The notes: generated from the sequence alone by a model not told the origin. A stretch of 64,000 bases of DNA from Diphasiastrum complanatum (GCA_029204225.1 CM055114.1:15996064-16060063); one strand, 5' to 3'. Shown: positions 10,486 through 21,582, numbered from the stretch's first letter. Numbers and translations are program-made.

Positions 10486-10800
10486 GCCGTGCCAGCCCGG
10501 CCTCCCCTCCCCTCGTACTGCACACTGGCTCCCCCTCATAGTCGCGTTGGTTGGGAGGGGGCGTGCTAGTGCCCATGCGCCAACGCACCCCCCTGTGCTG
10601 GCATCAAGGGGGATGGGGGAGAGATGGGCTATGTGGCATCACAGGGGGGCCGTGCCCCGAATGGGCCCAACGTCTCGAAGAGTGTGCGCCCCCTCCCCCC
10701 CGCTCTCTCAACAAATTCAAATTAAAAAACACCCCCTCTCTCTTTTTCTCTTAACAAATTCAAAATTACCACCAACCCCCACCCCCCCCAATGGTTCTAA
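10486..10800. other. GC-rich stretch of unknown origin
   Basis: Base composition jumps from AT-rich copia sequence to long C and G runs and back again. It holds CCCCCTCCCCCC-like tracts followed by two CTCTC-rich units with ACAAATTCAAA. Plus-strand frames are Pro/Arg/Gly-rich as expected from composition alone. It replaces the zinc knuckle to integrase part of element E. It could be filler DNA at a deletion or part of a GC-rich insertion; no family is recognised. Confidence 0.5.
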
Positions 10801-11000
10801 ATACTACTGATTGTAAAAAAATCTGCACCCTTCTCCCCCATTAATTCTGATTTTTTCAAGACTTTTCTCACACCTCTTGTTATATCTTTTTTTCACATTA
10901 ATGATTTAAATTTTATTTTAGTTTATTATACTTGGTTGCCCGAGTTGTAAACTCAGGCAGCCTACATGGCAATTCTTATAGGGCCCTTTTCAAACCAATA

Positions 11001-11700
11001 TTTTCTCTAATGTCTGGTAGGATTCGAGTTACATTCATCATAATATCGAGTCTACATACCCGAAACTGGCAGAATAAAAGTTGTTCGAGATGTCAAGTTT
11101 GATGAGTCAAAGTACATAGCAGACAATGATTTAGTCGGCTATGAAGTTCTCAAAAATTAGTATGAGCTACTAACACTAGAAGTAAAACAAGCAGATGATA
11201 AACGAGAATTACCAAATTCAGAGGGAATTCAAGATCGAGTACCTGACATACTCGAATCACCAGCTTGAATTCCACCAGACAAGGTCGAATCCGAAAATGC
11301 AGAATCGAATTCGAAACCTGTACAGACTCTGAGAAAATCTGATAGACAAAGAAAACCACTAGAAAGGTTTGGTCAGGATGTTTTCACAAATACAACCATC
11401 GAATTTTGTGGGTTCATAGACAAATCTCAAACATTCGAGAAAGCTATTGATGGACTAGATAAAGATCACTGGATTCAAGCAATGGAGGATGAAATGTCGT
11501 CCATGTATAAGAACAATGTATGGACACTTGCATCTATACCTGATGGAAGAAAACCAGTCAAATGCAAGTGGATCTACAAAATCAAAACAGGTCCTGATGG
11601 AGAAAACATTAGATACAAAACAAGGTTGGTTGCAAAAGGTTTTTCACAGAAATATGGAATCGACTACATTGATACTTTCTCACCAGTAGAGAGAAGCAAA
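11001..11700 (+). pseudogene. Copia element E: integrase end, linker and RT start
   Basis: The sequence resumes in copia pol with YIPETGRIKVVRDVKFDESKY (integrase C-terminal segment), passes an acidic linker with [15 protein letters not shown], and reaches the RT fingers: [50 protein letters not shown] and DTFSPVER. It then leaves the family within a few codons, at about 11700. The palm, catalytic box and RNase H are missing. A stop lies in the linker. This is the 3' part of the same deleted element as the gag at 9999. Confidence 0.82.
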
Positions 11701-12142
11701 AATCTATCTAGGCTTGCAAAGGAAGTAGAAAAAGTACTTGTACAAAGTTAGATCCATTTTAGATAGATCTACACAAGTGTGAACTTGACTTTTGACTAGA
11801 ATCTAAGAAAAAGTCATTTTGGTCAATATCCTTGTAAATAGTTTGCACTTCCATGTAAATGAGTAAATGCTACCACATGTCAAGATGTTGTTCACACATG
11901 TGGATAAGGATGTACTTGTTTAGATGTACATATTTCACTAGATCTATTTTATAGAAAATATCCCTATTTTATGGAGACTAGCTTTTGGTTTCTAGCTGGT
12001 ATGATGAGTCAACTTTGAAAAATGAGCATATATGACTCCTATTGGTGAATCTACATGATGTGGCACTCTCCACACGTGTGAAGACTGCTGGACCAGTACA
12101 CAGGTTGTTCATGTACTTGATCTCTAAAGAGATCACCATTTC
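11701..12142. other. LTR-like remnant
   Basis: Non-coding sequence carrying CACACGTGTG at 12071-12080 in the same setting (CTCCACACGTGTGAAG) as copia LTRs here. The ends cannot be set. It may be an LTR piece into which the next LTR inserted. Confidence 0.4.
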
Positions 12143-12821
12143 TGTTGGTTGATTCTGACGAATCCCCAAGATACTCGGACAGAGCAACTCAAGAGCACCT
12201 CTCACCTTAGACCGAGGAGGTCTCTGAAAAGACGAGACTAATGAAGATTGAGAGTCGAGTATGAGAGCCGAGAAATGCTAGTTAGTAATAACAAGTAAGA
12301 ACTATGTAAGCCTCATGGTGAATCCCGGAAGATGGAATGACCATGTAGGAACTAGTATTTCTAAGCAAATGTAATAAATGCAAGTAGACTCCTCTTAAAG
12401 AAAGTAGAGTGAGCCACCTTTTGATGGAGACCTCTAGTGGAGAGCAATATTCCACTTGTAATTTGTGAAATGTGGAAATTCCACTAGGATGCCACCGAAG
12501 GAGCTCTCTTGCTTCTTTAAGAGACTCCCTCTTTGTGAAGAGGAGCTTTTTGCATTGTATCTACTCCATGCTTAATAAGAAGATTTCCCATGAGTTTAAT
12601 GCTACACTAAGCTCCTTGATCATGATGGTTTTCTTGAGTGATGTCCCTATGATCATGCCCTTCCATTCATATTGTGTGTGGTTGTGGATTTAGAGTGGAT
12701 TAGTTTTCTTGCTTTCCTAGTTGAAAATTAGATTTCATGTTTTCTTGTGGATTAATGTAGGAGCCAGCATTCAAGTAAACTAGGTTAGAAATGTGGCATA
12801 AATCTTGCATATTCTCTAACA
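12143..12821 (+). mobile_element. LTR of unidentified family, copy 2
   Basis: A 679-bp stretch with TGTTGG and CTAACA ends, matching 7297-7971 throughout. It is followed after 370 bases by a copia GAG start on the same strand (13194), so it could be a 5' LTR, but no iMet primer site follows 12821 (TTCTAGGGTC instead). TTCTA after the right end resembles TTCAA before copy 1. Confidence 0.7.
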
Positions 12822-13193
12822 TTCTAGGGTCAAGAGATTGCTTGTTTGATCCAAAATCACAGATGAATGCTTACCAATCTCATCTATATGTGATCTAGGC
12901 ACTGTTTTGAGATCTTAGCCATTTTGTTTCATGCAATATCATTGTATTTAAGTCAAATTTGGTTTCTTAGTGTATTTCACACGTGCTAAGAGTGTTTGAT
13001 CCTAACTTTGCCCATACTCCATCATTTGATGTGAAGTAGATCTAGTTTTGGAGAGATTGAGATAGCTAGTGAGAATCATCTCACAATTTGTTGCAAGATC
13101 TTGCATAGGAGATGGTAGCACACCATTATTGGATCCTATAGTGAGAGAGAAGCAACATTTTTTGTTCATCACTTTTATTTATCTCCACTTTAC
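12822..13193 (+). other. Possible leader before a copia gag start
   Basis: AT-rich non-coding sequence with TTTCACACGTGC near 12975. It joins the LTR to the gag fragment at 13194. No primer site is recognised. Confidence 0.35.
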
Positions 13194-13466
13194 ATGACTT
13201 CAATGAGTTCATACTTGTTGCAACCAAGTGAGAGATTGTCTACTTCCAATTATTCAATATGGAAGTTGAGGATGGAGTCCATCTTGACACTCCAAGATGT
13301 GATGGACATTGTACTTGGGATTGAAGAGGTACAAAAATACAAGAAGAGAGCTAGGATGGCTCTCCACTACATTAAGATGAATGTCTCTAATGAGATATTG
13401 AGGGAGATTGGTGATTGTTCTACATCCAAGGAAGCTTGGAATTGTCTCAAGTCCATCTATTATTTC
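13194..13466 (+). pseudogene. Copia GAG N-terminus joined to gypsy
   Basis: Starting at ATG 13194 the frame gives LSTSNYSIWKLRMESILTLQDVMDIVLGIEE, then KYKKRARMALHYIKMNVSNEILREIG and SKEAWNCLKSIY. This is the same gag family as the fragment at 21224-21552. At about 13466 the homology ends inside the codon run for IYEAK and continues directly as gypsy integrase read on the other strand. No LTR or other element end marks the joint. Confidence 0.82.
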
Positions 13467-14106
13467 ACTAAGGTGGCCAATACTTGTGTAACTGGATACC
13501 ATTGATGGGCATGTCGAAAGGTGTCCCATCTAACTTCTCGAGGTTAATGACTCCATGGCTGAGGATCTCCTTTACTCGGAACAGGCCTTCGCCGGTGAAC
13601 ATCAACTTTCCTTTGATCACCATGGTTTTATACATGAGGACCATATCTACAGATCGAATATCTTTCTTGTGCAACCGACAATCATGCCATGCCTTGCACC
13701 ATTCTTTCTCAGCTGCCAATGCATGCATAACTAATAATCGTGTCTCATAGAGTTTATTAGTGCTTCATGGCGTAATTGTAGAGCTTTGGATTTATCAAGG
13801 CATTGCGTTGTGGCGATCCTTAATGATGGTACCAAAAATTCTATTGGCAATACTGCATCCTGACCATAGACCACCAATTGAAATGGTGTTCCTTCAGTGT
13901 TTCATTTGTAAGCTATCCTAAATGCCCACTAAGCAGCATATAACTTGTGTCCCCAATCAGATCTGCTAGCAGCTGTTTTTGTGAGTACACTACACATAAT
14001 CTTATTGGGCTTGTCCATTACCACGAGGATAATAAGGTGTGCTGAAACTATGGATCATACAATTGGCCGGCAATCATCTGATAAGGTCTAGATTTTAGAA
14101 TCAATT
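13467..14106 (-). pseudogene. Gypsy integrase, C-terminal half
   Basis: On the minus strand the sequence reads as the end of a gypsy integrase core (AFRIAYK, TPFQLVVYGQDAVLPIEF, VPSLRIA) followed by the C-terminal domain MVLMYKTMVIKGKLMFTGEG, LFRVKEILSHGVINLEKLDG and NGIQLHKYWPP. Several stops interrupt it between 13730 and 14000. The catalytic core N-terminus and the H2C2 zinc region that should lie between this and RNase H are missing, so an internal deletion joins 14106 and 14107. Confidence 0.78.
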
Positions 14107-14640
14107 GTCACTGTATCGCCTTGGATAAAGATCTATCTTGTTGGCCCCGCATTAGATATTCAACTATGTCAGTGGCCCATTCAAGTACTATGTCGATATA
14201 AAATAGGGCCGCACTAGGTAGCTCATCATCAAATAGGGCTATAGTTTTCCTTCCCTTGATTCGTGACACATGATCCACCATATAATGCTGCTTTTCCTTG
14301 CGAACCACTATCCGAAAATCAAACTCCAACAATAGAAGTAACCAACGAGTGATTCTCCATGTGTTGCAAATTTTATTAACAAGATATAGCAAGGGTTGAT
14401 GGTCCATATAAAAGGCGAAATGTGTGGCCATGAAATAATGCCAAAACTTCTTAACCGCGTAAATCATGGCTAGTGCCTCCCGCTTCGTTGTCGAGTAATT
14501 TACCTTTGAATCACTGAGCTGATGGCTTGCAAATCGGATTGGAAAATCCTTTTTGTGTTCTCTTGGCTGGGTTAAGACAGCTCCTACTACATACTTCGAT
14601 GCATCCGTATGCACACCTGAGGATAGAACTTGATTAAGGG
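14107..14640 (-). pseudogene. Gypsy RNase H
   Basis: A 168-codon frame with the gypsy RNase H pattern: HTDASKYVVGAVL (catalytic Asp), FASHQLSDSKVNYSTTKREALAMIYAVKKF (catalytic Glu in TKREALA) and FYMDHQPLLYL (third Asp), then the tether RWLLLLLEFDF and HYMVDHVSRI. The catalytic residues look intact. The linker WATDIVEYLMRGQQDRSLS matches the fragment near 2110, showing that both come from related elements. RT upstream is not found; the right side runs into degenerate copia RT. Confidence 0.85.
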
Positions 14641-15652
14641 GAGAAGAATGTTACATCCATGTCCAACATGTGGGACTTGAAATAATTCTTGACATGGATA
14701 GCCAATTACTCCAGTGTATAAGGTTGTTACTTTCAGGCTTGTCCAACAATGTAATTAATAATCTTATGAGGGCCCAGACCTATAATTGGACATAAGAGCA
14801 CTTGCATGGTGTTTGATTGCTATAATGCAAGAATAGGAGGTCAATAGTTTATTTAGGTTGCATGGGGATCCTAAGAGGAATATTGAATATATATTATGGA
14901 AACTCGCCCATCTCCCTATTGGATTTTCTGATCTATGAAGCCAGAATCCCCTCCTCTCTTGCATTCATTCACCATGGCATGGGGGTGAAGTGGGTAGGGT
15001 ATTGACTAGCCATTTCCTATTGGTTGGGTGGTTCTGATCCACATGTGTCCTTTTGATTGCATGTAACAGGATCTAGTCTGATCTTCACTTGGTGATTCTT
15101 ACAATTTGTCTCCATGATCATTTGGATTTTGAGACAATAATGAGCTTCACCTAGGTCTGTCATGTCAAATTCTAAAAACAACATCTTCTTTATATCTTTG
15201 ATAAGACAGACATTATTGGTAGGTGTTGTCAACATACAAAGCAATGATTATAAAAGATTTTCACATGGCTTTGATGTAAACATTTGAATCTATAGAGCTT
15301 GGTTCAAATCTATGTCAAATGAGAAAAGAATTTAATCTTTGAAATCATGTGAGGTAGATTGCTTTAAGCCATCAAGTGCTTTTTGTAATTTCCATACATG
15401 ATCTTCTTTGCAATTAATTACATAACCTTCTGGCTACATCACGTAAACATATTTTTTTAATAACTCCATTAAGATATGTTGTTTCTACATCAAACTGGTG
15501 TACTTCAAGATCTGCTACAACAACATAAGATAGCAACAATCTAATCGAATAATGCTTAGGACAAAAAGTTTCAAAGTAATAGATATTAAGCTTTCCTTCG
15601 ATCTATGCCTCCATCCATTTTATACTTGATTTGGAATCATCTACATTTCTTT
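14641..15652 (-). pseudogene. Strongly degenerate copia RT
   Basis: Minus-strand pieces of a copia RT can be followed through many stops and shifts: VADLEVHQFDVETTYLNG, then a stretch like FIIIALYVDNTY (catalytic box, second Asp read as Asn), and LFLEFDMTDLGEAHYCLKIQM. The last motif (DMTDLGEAHYCLGI) differs from the A, B and F families, so this belongs to another copia lineage. The region up to 15000 has no other recognisable content. Confidence 0.6.
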
Positions 15653-16846
15653 CTATAGGCAATCCTTGGAAAGTGATCTTTGAAGGCCAATAGCCTTATC
15701 ATTTTTTATCATAGAAAGCATAGACTTATAGTTAGGATGCCCCAACCTTCTATGCCATAACTCCTCCTTAGACATAAGAGCAATTTCACAAAAGTTTGCA
15801 TTCTTGTAAGAATTCAACTTGAAGATTCCACCATATCTAGATCCATTAGCTAGGATCTCATCATCTTTCTTGATAAAGCAAGTATTGGAGTTGAATTTTA
15901 CATCACAACCACAATCAAGCAACTTTCCAACACTTATCAAGTTCTTTGTAAGTTTAGGAACAAAAAGAACATTGGAAAGTGATAGAACTTTAAAAGAAGC
16001 AACTTTCAATGGAATGTTGTCAATTCCTTCAATAGAGCATTCATGATCATTTGCAATATAAATAGACCTTTTAAGTCCTTTATAAGGTACAATAGAATCA
16101 AAAGACTCCTTTGAATTATACATATGTGAAGAGGCTCCAGTATTGATGTACCAAGATCCATCTTTCTTGAAGGGTGTTGAAGAAAAGCTTGACACCATGA
16201 GTGATCCTTCTCCATCACTTGCAATAAAGTCTTCCTCTTTCTCATTAGAGAGATTTGCTTGTTTGAGTTGATTTTTCTTTTTGAAGCAATTAGAGGCATA
16301 GTGCCCCTTTTTGCCACAAAAGAAACAGTTGACTTTCTTTTTCTTGGTCTTTGAAGTAGAAGGATGAGATGAGTCATCCTCTACATCATCTTTGTCTCTA
16401 TCCTTGGCTTTGGCTTTGTTTAAAAATGGTTCTCTCTTCCCTTTATGCTTGTCCTTGACAAAGAGATATTTGTCACTTCCAATATGCTCAAGTTTGTTCA
16501 TCCTAGAAAGTTTGTAACTTTTCCTAGCTTCTTCAGAGATGAGAATTCCTTGAAGAGTTTCCAGATTGGGAAACTCCTCCTTTATGGCAAAGGATTAAAC
16601 AATATTATCATAGTCTTCTTTTAAGCCATTTAGAATGACTTGTACTAGCTCATCTTAATTGATTGTGACACCAACACAAGCAAGCTCTCTATGAAGACCT
16701 TTTACTCTCAGAACATAATTTGATGCACTCTCCTCACTTCTTTGAAAACTTTGAAAAATCTAATTTCTTAGAGTGAGTATTCTAAAAGTGTTCTTAGCTT
16801 CATAGATGGACTTAAGTGCATCCCAAGCTTCTTTAGTAGTGGTGCA
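15653..16846 (-). pseudogene. Copia element D gag C-terminus, protease, pre-integrase
   Basis: The 282-codon frame 15653-16501 holds an intact CX2CX4HX4C knuckle (CFFCGKKGHYASNC), a protease active site changed to WYINTGASSHM (Asp to Asn, so inactive), and the pre-integrase block ELWHRRLGHPNYKSMLSM. Upstream of 16501 the gag C-terminal part (NLETLQGILISEE) continues to 16846 with stops. It is a sister of elements B and C. Its gag is cut at 16846 by the gypsy LTR that begins at 16847. Confidence 0.88.
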
Positions 16847-17602
16847 TGTAGTGGTTTTCTTTCCTTGCCTAACCTGAATCCAATATCTAGTCAATCTAGC
16901 ATCAAAGAGACGGAATTAGTTGTCACACGGAGGTTCGTTCCCATAAGAGCGATAGTATAGTTCAGATTTCAACATTAATGGAGGATCTAACACTAACATC
17001 CATTAACACTAAGCATTAACACTACATCCATTAACCCCACTTCCATTAACCCTAAATTCACAACAATGATAGAAACTTAATCTTCTCTCTCTCCTTTTCT
17101 CTCTCACAAAAAGCATAAGAAATAACAATCCCAATAATGATCAAATCCAACAATTAGCAAATACAAAGGAAGCATGAGAAATGGAGAAAAAGAAAGGAAG
17201 AGCAAGGACATTCATTAATCCATTTCTAAAGAGAACCAATCTGCTTTATTGAAATGAGGAAATGAACATCAGGAGCAACTCGAGTTGGTCTCTTTTTATA
17301 GTAGAGAGGAGGACCTTGGCCTCTGAGTCCTATTGGTCCAGTCTTGTCTCTCTTTTTATTCAAATTTAAAAAAGTGTGAGAACCATCAAAATTGGAGGGA
17401 AACCCAATTTATTCACTAACTTGACATTTAGGCCCTGCGACATTAAAAGTCCCGCAAAAAGGCCTAAAGTCCTTTTATTAACATTTTAATTAATCAAATA
17501 ACTATGTGATCATTGGGTTGGACTTACACACACAGGGTGCCAAATCTCTCTCACTTATTAACTAGGGTAAGTGTCGCCTTGGGATCCGCAAACCCTCCAA
17601 CA
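16847..17602 (-). mobile_element. 3' LTR of a Tat/Athila-like gypsy element
   Basis: A 756-bp LTR with minus-strand ends TGTTGGAGGG and CACTACA. It matches 60200-60934, where the same LTR is followed by an Asp-type primer site, fixing the orientation. A minus-strand TATA-like CTATAAAAAG lies at about 17292-17301. Immediately upstream on the minus strand (from 17603) is a purine-rich GGTGGGGGATAC, a good polypurine tract, so this copy is the 3' LTR. It sits inside copia element D gag. Confidence 0.88.
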
Positions 17603-19389
17603 GTATCCCCCACCAAAACTAGTGGCGATCCCACGACACCTGCAATATGCAGTGATTGGGGACTTTTATTGGCTTCACGTTGAATCTTAATTAAATGATA
17701 CTGCACCTTCTCCATAAAGTCAAGCCGTGCAGTATTGAAATCCAAATTATGCGGCAGGAAACAACAGTGGGCTCTGGCAATCCACTTGGAAGTTGTCCAT
17801 GAGGTGAAGCGGGATTCCCAAGAGCCTCTTATCATAGCCGCACGAAAATATAGTCAGGTAATCGGCAACTGATCTTCGATTTGCTTTGAGGCCATCAACT
17901 TATTTGGATCGAATGCCAGGGTAGGAAGGCAATCGTCTCATTTGGCTGCCACTGACGCCAACAGAGTTAGATCTTTTGCAAACATTGCCGATTGTCGCAC
18001 CGTTGGATCCGGAGAGTGGACATACTCTCTCTGATATGTTTGTAAGGCCTGGTGAAAGTCCACTGAAATGTTCCAGTTGTAAGGCTGATGGATGACTGGC
18101 CAATTGGGCGTATGGATGGTGATTTTGTCCATAGCCAATCCCAAATCTTTCCATTTATGTCTTCGCGGCATTGGCACGTAATAAAGATCTATTCGCAACT
18201 GGCGAGGGCTGGCGACGTAACTCCTAATTGATTCTGGAGTTTTCTCAAAAATCGTGATTCTCCATGCCGACTGCTCTCCCAGTGCAGGTATTTTGTCCAA
18301 TTCTTTGTCAGCCTCGATCTCGAAGGCCTTAAATTTGAGAACCTGTCCACCACGCGAGGACTCATGTGTATGTCGCTTTAAGAAGGTCTGGATCTAGTCC
18401 TTGATGCTGATGGGCCTTCTGAATAAATGGCTTGTCCTTGATGAGGATGGACCCGCCTGTATGGTTGGCTATTGATCTGCTAGATCTGGAGCTCTCCCCT
18501 GGTCCATGCTCGAATCAACCTCTGTATCCATTTGTACAGCTTCTTGGTGCGAAGGGGAGAATTGCGGCATGACCAGGACGGGGATTTGTGGTCCGGCTTC
18601 TAACACTTGAGCGACGACTTTTTCATAGGCGTTGATGGTCTCTTTTGCCTTTGCCAACTCAGTTGAAGCTGCTCCTTTGAACCTATCAAAGCGGCCTTGG
18701 AATCTCTGAAGGGCCGCTTTGTATGTTTTCACTTTCTTGAACAAATAAGCAATCTTCATCAGTGTGACCGGATGATCGGGTATTTGTGTCTGCAGATAGG
18801 CATCACGCTCAAGGGTGATCGCATCCAATTCACCTTGAAGTCATGTGCGATCTTGTTCGGTCATCTGTAATTGCCCCTTCAGCAGCTGCACCTATTGCTT
18901 GGCCTCTTGCACTGCCTTATCTACCTGATACTGTGCGATTGTCAAGGCATTTTGTAGGGAGCTGATGTAGGTTTCCAAGCGATCAGCTTGTTGCTGGGCC
19001 AATGTCTTTTCGCTTTCAGCCTTTTTTTTATGTTGCTTGGCTATCTTCACCTCTCGATCCAGCTGGACAATTTTTTGGCTGATAAGAGTGTTTTCGGATC
19101 CTAGATCAGAGATCCTCTGTTCCACTTCCTTCTTCTTATCCAGCGTAGACTGGATCACTTGCCCAAGGTTGGAAACTAACCCTAGAGCATCACTAGAATT
19201 TACGATCGTGGAGGTGGCAACAGCAGGAGACCCTGATGGTACTGTCCTTGGTAGGCATGGAATAGGTGCCAAAGGTCTCTTCTTCTTCAAAAGTATCCTC
19301 TTCTTCAAACCCTTCAGGCACTGTGGCATCGAACTGCTTTGGTGACAGTTGGCAACGAGTAATACACAGTTGCGAGCAGACCTCACCAA
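17603..19389 (-). pseudogene. Terminal ORF of gypsy element, unknown function (copy 1)
   Basis: Between an unseen pol and the 3' LTR lies a decayed ORF. Minus-strand pieces are: an acidic start (EGFEEEDTFEEEETFG), a heptad-rich coiled coil at 18892-19170 (LVSNLGQVIQSTLDKKKEVE onward), another helical Lys/Glu-rich part at 18469-18828, then at 17900-18300 a globular region with LYYVPMPRRHKWKDLG, NWNISVDFHQAL and VHSPDPTVRQSAMFAKDL, then FDPNKLMAS and a tail LDFMEKVQYHLIKIQRE close to the LTR. I do not recognise a known family. Position after pol is where env-like or other extra ORFs sit in Tat and Athila elements. No signal peptide or membrane segment is evident. Homologous copies are at 19422-20538 and 26500-27334. 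Confidence 0.7.
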
Positions 19390-19421
19390 GTTGTAGCAAG
19401 AGCTGATTCTGGCTCAGCAAC

Positions 19422-20538
19422 ATGAACAAGCTCGCCCAGGCCAAGCAAGCCCTCAAGGCATGCCAGAAATACATGAAAACGAAGGCCCAGCCCACCCCCG
19501 TGGTAATTCCACCACCTCCTAATTTTGACGCTGCACAGGCTAGTACCAGCCAAGATCAGAGCCAGCAGGCAGCAGGGGGATTTCAACCAGATCAAGGGTC
19601 CGAAGGCCAAGACCAAGGGCAGACAGATGCGGCCGCTGAGACGCCAGACCAGAGCCAAGGCGCAACCACTAGCCAGGGCCAAGCAACATCATCCAGAGGG
19701 TCACGAACGATATCTGTCAGTCGGGCCTTCCGAAGACTGAAATCCGTGGAGGAGAACATTAATGAATTTTTATCCAAATATCTCCACGAGTCATCAAGAG
19801 GCAGCTGACAAATATCATTCTCAACTCAGACCATCAAGAGAAAAGAACTACAAGCCTTACCCGCCGTCCAACCACAACCGGAGTGGCGACAACAGTTATT
19901 TGAGAGAGACCCTACAGCCATCAGGGCTTACTTGACGAGTCCGCAACAGTTATGGGTGAACGTGCATTTCTTGCCATGTCCGAGAAGATCCAAATGGGCA
20001 GAATGCGGCACTCCTCTAGACTAGATCACACTCAACAATTTCAACTGCCAATCATCAAATCCGAATATGAGTGGACAACGGATGTAGACGTCAGAAGGGC
20101 TCTCTCCGCATTCGCCAGTCACTACATCAATTGCCCCGATCCCACAGTCCGCGCAATAGCCACTTACGCCCGGGACTTGGAATATTTAATGGGCATTAAA
20201 ACAAAATGGGATGATTTCCTTCCCTCCATATTTTTTTGATCCAAATAATACGCTCGCTTCTGACAAAGTCGAAAACCAGCTGCTAGTTGCTCGCATATAT
20301 TACTGAGCTGCATTCCTTGGAGATCCCTGGACGAAATGATTGCAAGCATGGATGGATCAGGAATGGCTGACAAGAGTCCACAAGTCCTTCAACACGCCAA
20401 AGAACTAGAAGAAACTGGACCGTCTTAACTTCATGGAAGACGTTACGGGATATCTCATCCACCATAGGCGGTCCAAGAGAATGCTCTACTAAATCGGCAG
20501 AGTATCGAGGGACCGGCACTACTTTAGGCCGTGGGTCC
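19422..20538 (+). pseudogene. Terminal ORF of gypsy element, unknown function (copy 2)
   Basis: A plus-strand diverged copy of the ORF at 17603-19389. It begins with LAQAKQALKACQKYM and a Gln/Ser/Pro-rich part (PPPPNFDAAQASTSQDQSQQ) to about 19700, then RAFRRLKSVEENINEFLSKY, and after a frame change the conserved part at 19952-20290: YEWTTDVDVRRAL, INCPDPTVRAIATYARDLEYL, KWDDFLPS, FDPNNTLASDKVENQL. The tail KLDRLNFMEDVTGYLI near 20410 matches the tail of copy 1. It ends at GTCC before TGTTGGGGGG at about 20542, mirroring the ORF-LTR joint of copy 1. Two or more frameshifts and stops make it non-functional. Confidence 0.68.
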
Positions 20539-20814
20539 TGTTGGGGGGACTCCCAACAAAGTGCAAAAAATAAAATTCTCCAATAAAATGTCTTGCGAGG
20601 GCATGGCATCCTGCGTGTATAAGCCCATGGCCCAATGAGCACGCAATTGAAGTTGTAAATCCACACCTCTATGTAGAAGTCCGTAGAGGGGTCATCACTA
20701 TTGTTTTCGTCCCTCTGTGTGTCTGGTGGATCCAGTTTTAGAGGGCTATTGGTACTGCCAGCTTGTCCGAGTGACTGCACTGGCGATCCAAACGGTATGA
20801 AAGGCCGGGTGGGT
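20539..20814 (+). mobile_element. Start of a gypsy LTR after terminal ORF copy 2
   Basis: After the ORF the sequence reads TGTTGGGGGGACTCCC, comparable to TGTTGGAGGGTTTGC in the other LTR family. About 270 bases follow before the copia LTR at 20815. No right end is found, so it is taken to be truncated by the copia insertion. Confidence 0.5.
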
Positions 20815-21223
20815 TGACAAAATTTTCAGAATTCACACGTGTGAGGAATGTCCACAAGAGTGACTGATCTTAATTAAGCTTTGTGATTGGCACTTTAACC
20901 TGATTCTAGATTGATCAACAAAATCTAGTTCAAAAAAAATGGCTTATTCACAATCTAGCATGCTAATCAACAGAATATAATAGCAATGAATCAAAGAATG
21001 AATAAAAGTACAAGATTTTAGTGTATGAGCATTAGCCTCAACACGAGTTAGAGAGAGAGAGAGCTAGAGAGATAACAAGCAATATTTGTTTAGATCCAAC
21101 ATGACATGAGATAGCTACAAAACTTTGGTTCTTCATCATTGATTGTGTGGAGAGCTACACATATTTATGGAGTTTGAGGTAGTTCGAGGTAGAACCACAT
21201 CTATCCATTTCAAAATGACATCT
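20815..21223 (-). mobile_element. Partial LTR of copia family B (U5 side)
   Basis: This 409-bp piece matches 21596-22004 closely, including TTCACACGTGTG, the GAGAGA tract near 21050-21070 and the block ending AAAATGACATCT. It begins with TGACAAAATTT, the LTR terminus. At 21223 it stops and continues directly as gag sequence, so the U3 half is missing. Confidence 0.88.
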
Positions 21224-21552
21224 TCACTTCTTTGAAAACTTTGGAAAATCTGATTCCTAAGAGTGAGTATTCTAGAAGTATTCTTTGCTTCATAGATGGT
21301 CTTTAGTGCATCCCAAGCTTCTTTGGCTGTAGTCCAAGCTCCTATCTCTCTCAAAATTTCATTAGATACATTCATCTTAATGAAATGTAGAGCCATTCTA
21401 GCTCTCTTCTTATATTTAGGAATTTCAACCTGTGCTTGAGGCTCCTCCTCAACACCAATCAGAATATCCATAACATCCTGGAGTATCAAAACAGACTCAA
21501 TTCTTAACTTCCAAATTGAGTAATTAGAATTAGCTCTCAGTTTCTTGTACAA
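21224..21552 (-). pseudogene. Copia family B gag fragment
   Basis: A minus-strand frame of about 110 codons reads ANSNYSIWKLRIESVLILQDVMDILIGVEEE, ARMALHFIKMNVSNEILREIG, TAKEAWDALKTIYEAKNTSR and LTLRNQIFQSFQRSE. It is the particle protein N-terminus and the same family as element B. The ATG-proximal end lies about 30 bases from the primer site. It is cut after QRSE where the partial LTR begins. It preserves 11 bases (TAGAAGTATTC) that are deleted in the gag piece at 25672. Confidence 0.85.
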
Positions 21553-21582
21553 TCAGAGTTGTTAGCATGCAAAGCTTAATGA

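Noticed and set aside
10547-10810. Pro/Arg-rich protein in the GC-rich stretch
   Set aside because: Composition alone explains it; two overlapping frames look equally likely.
20283-20780. A 165-codon minus-strand open frame
   Set aside because: It is antisense to the terminal ORF copy 2 and the LTR start; no family motif, and the plus strand explains the region better.
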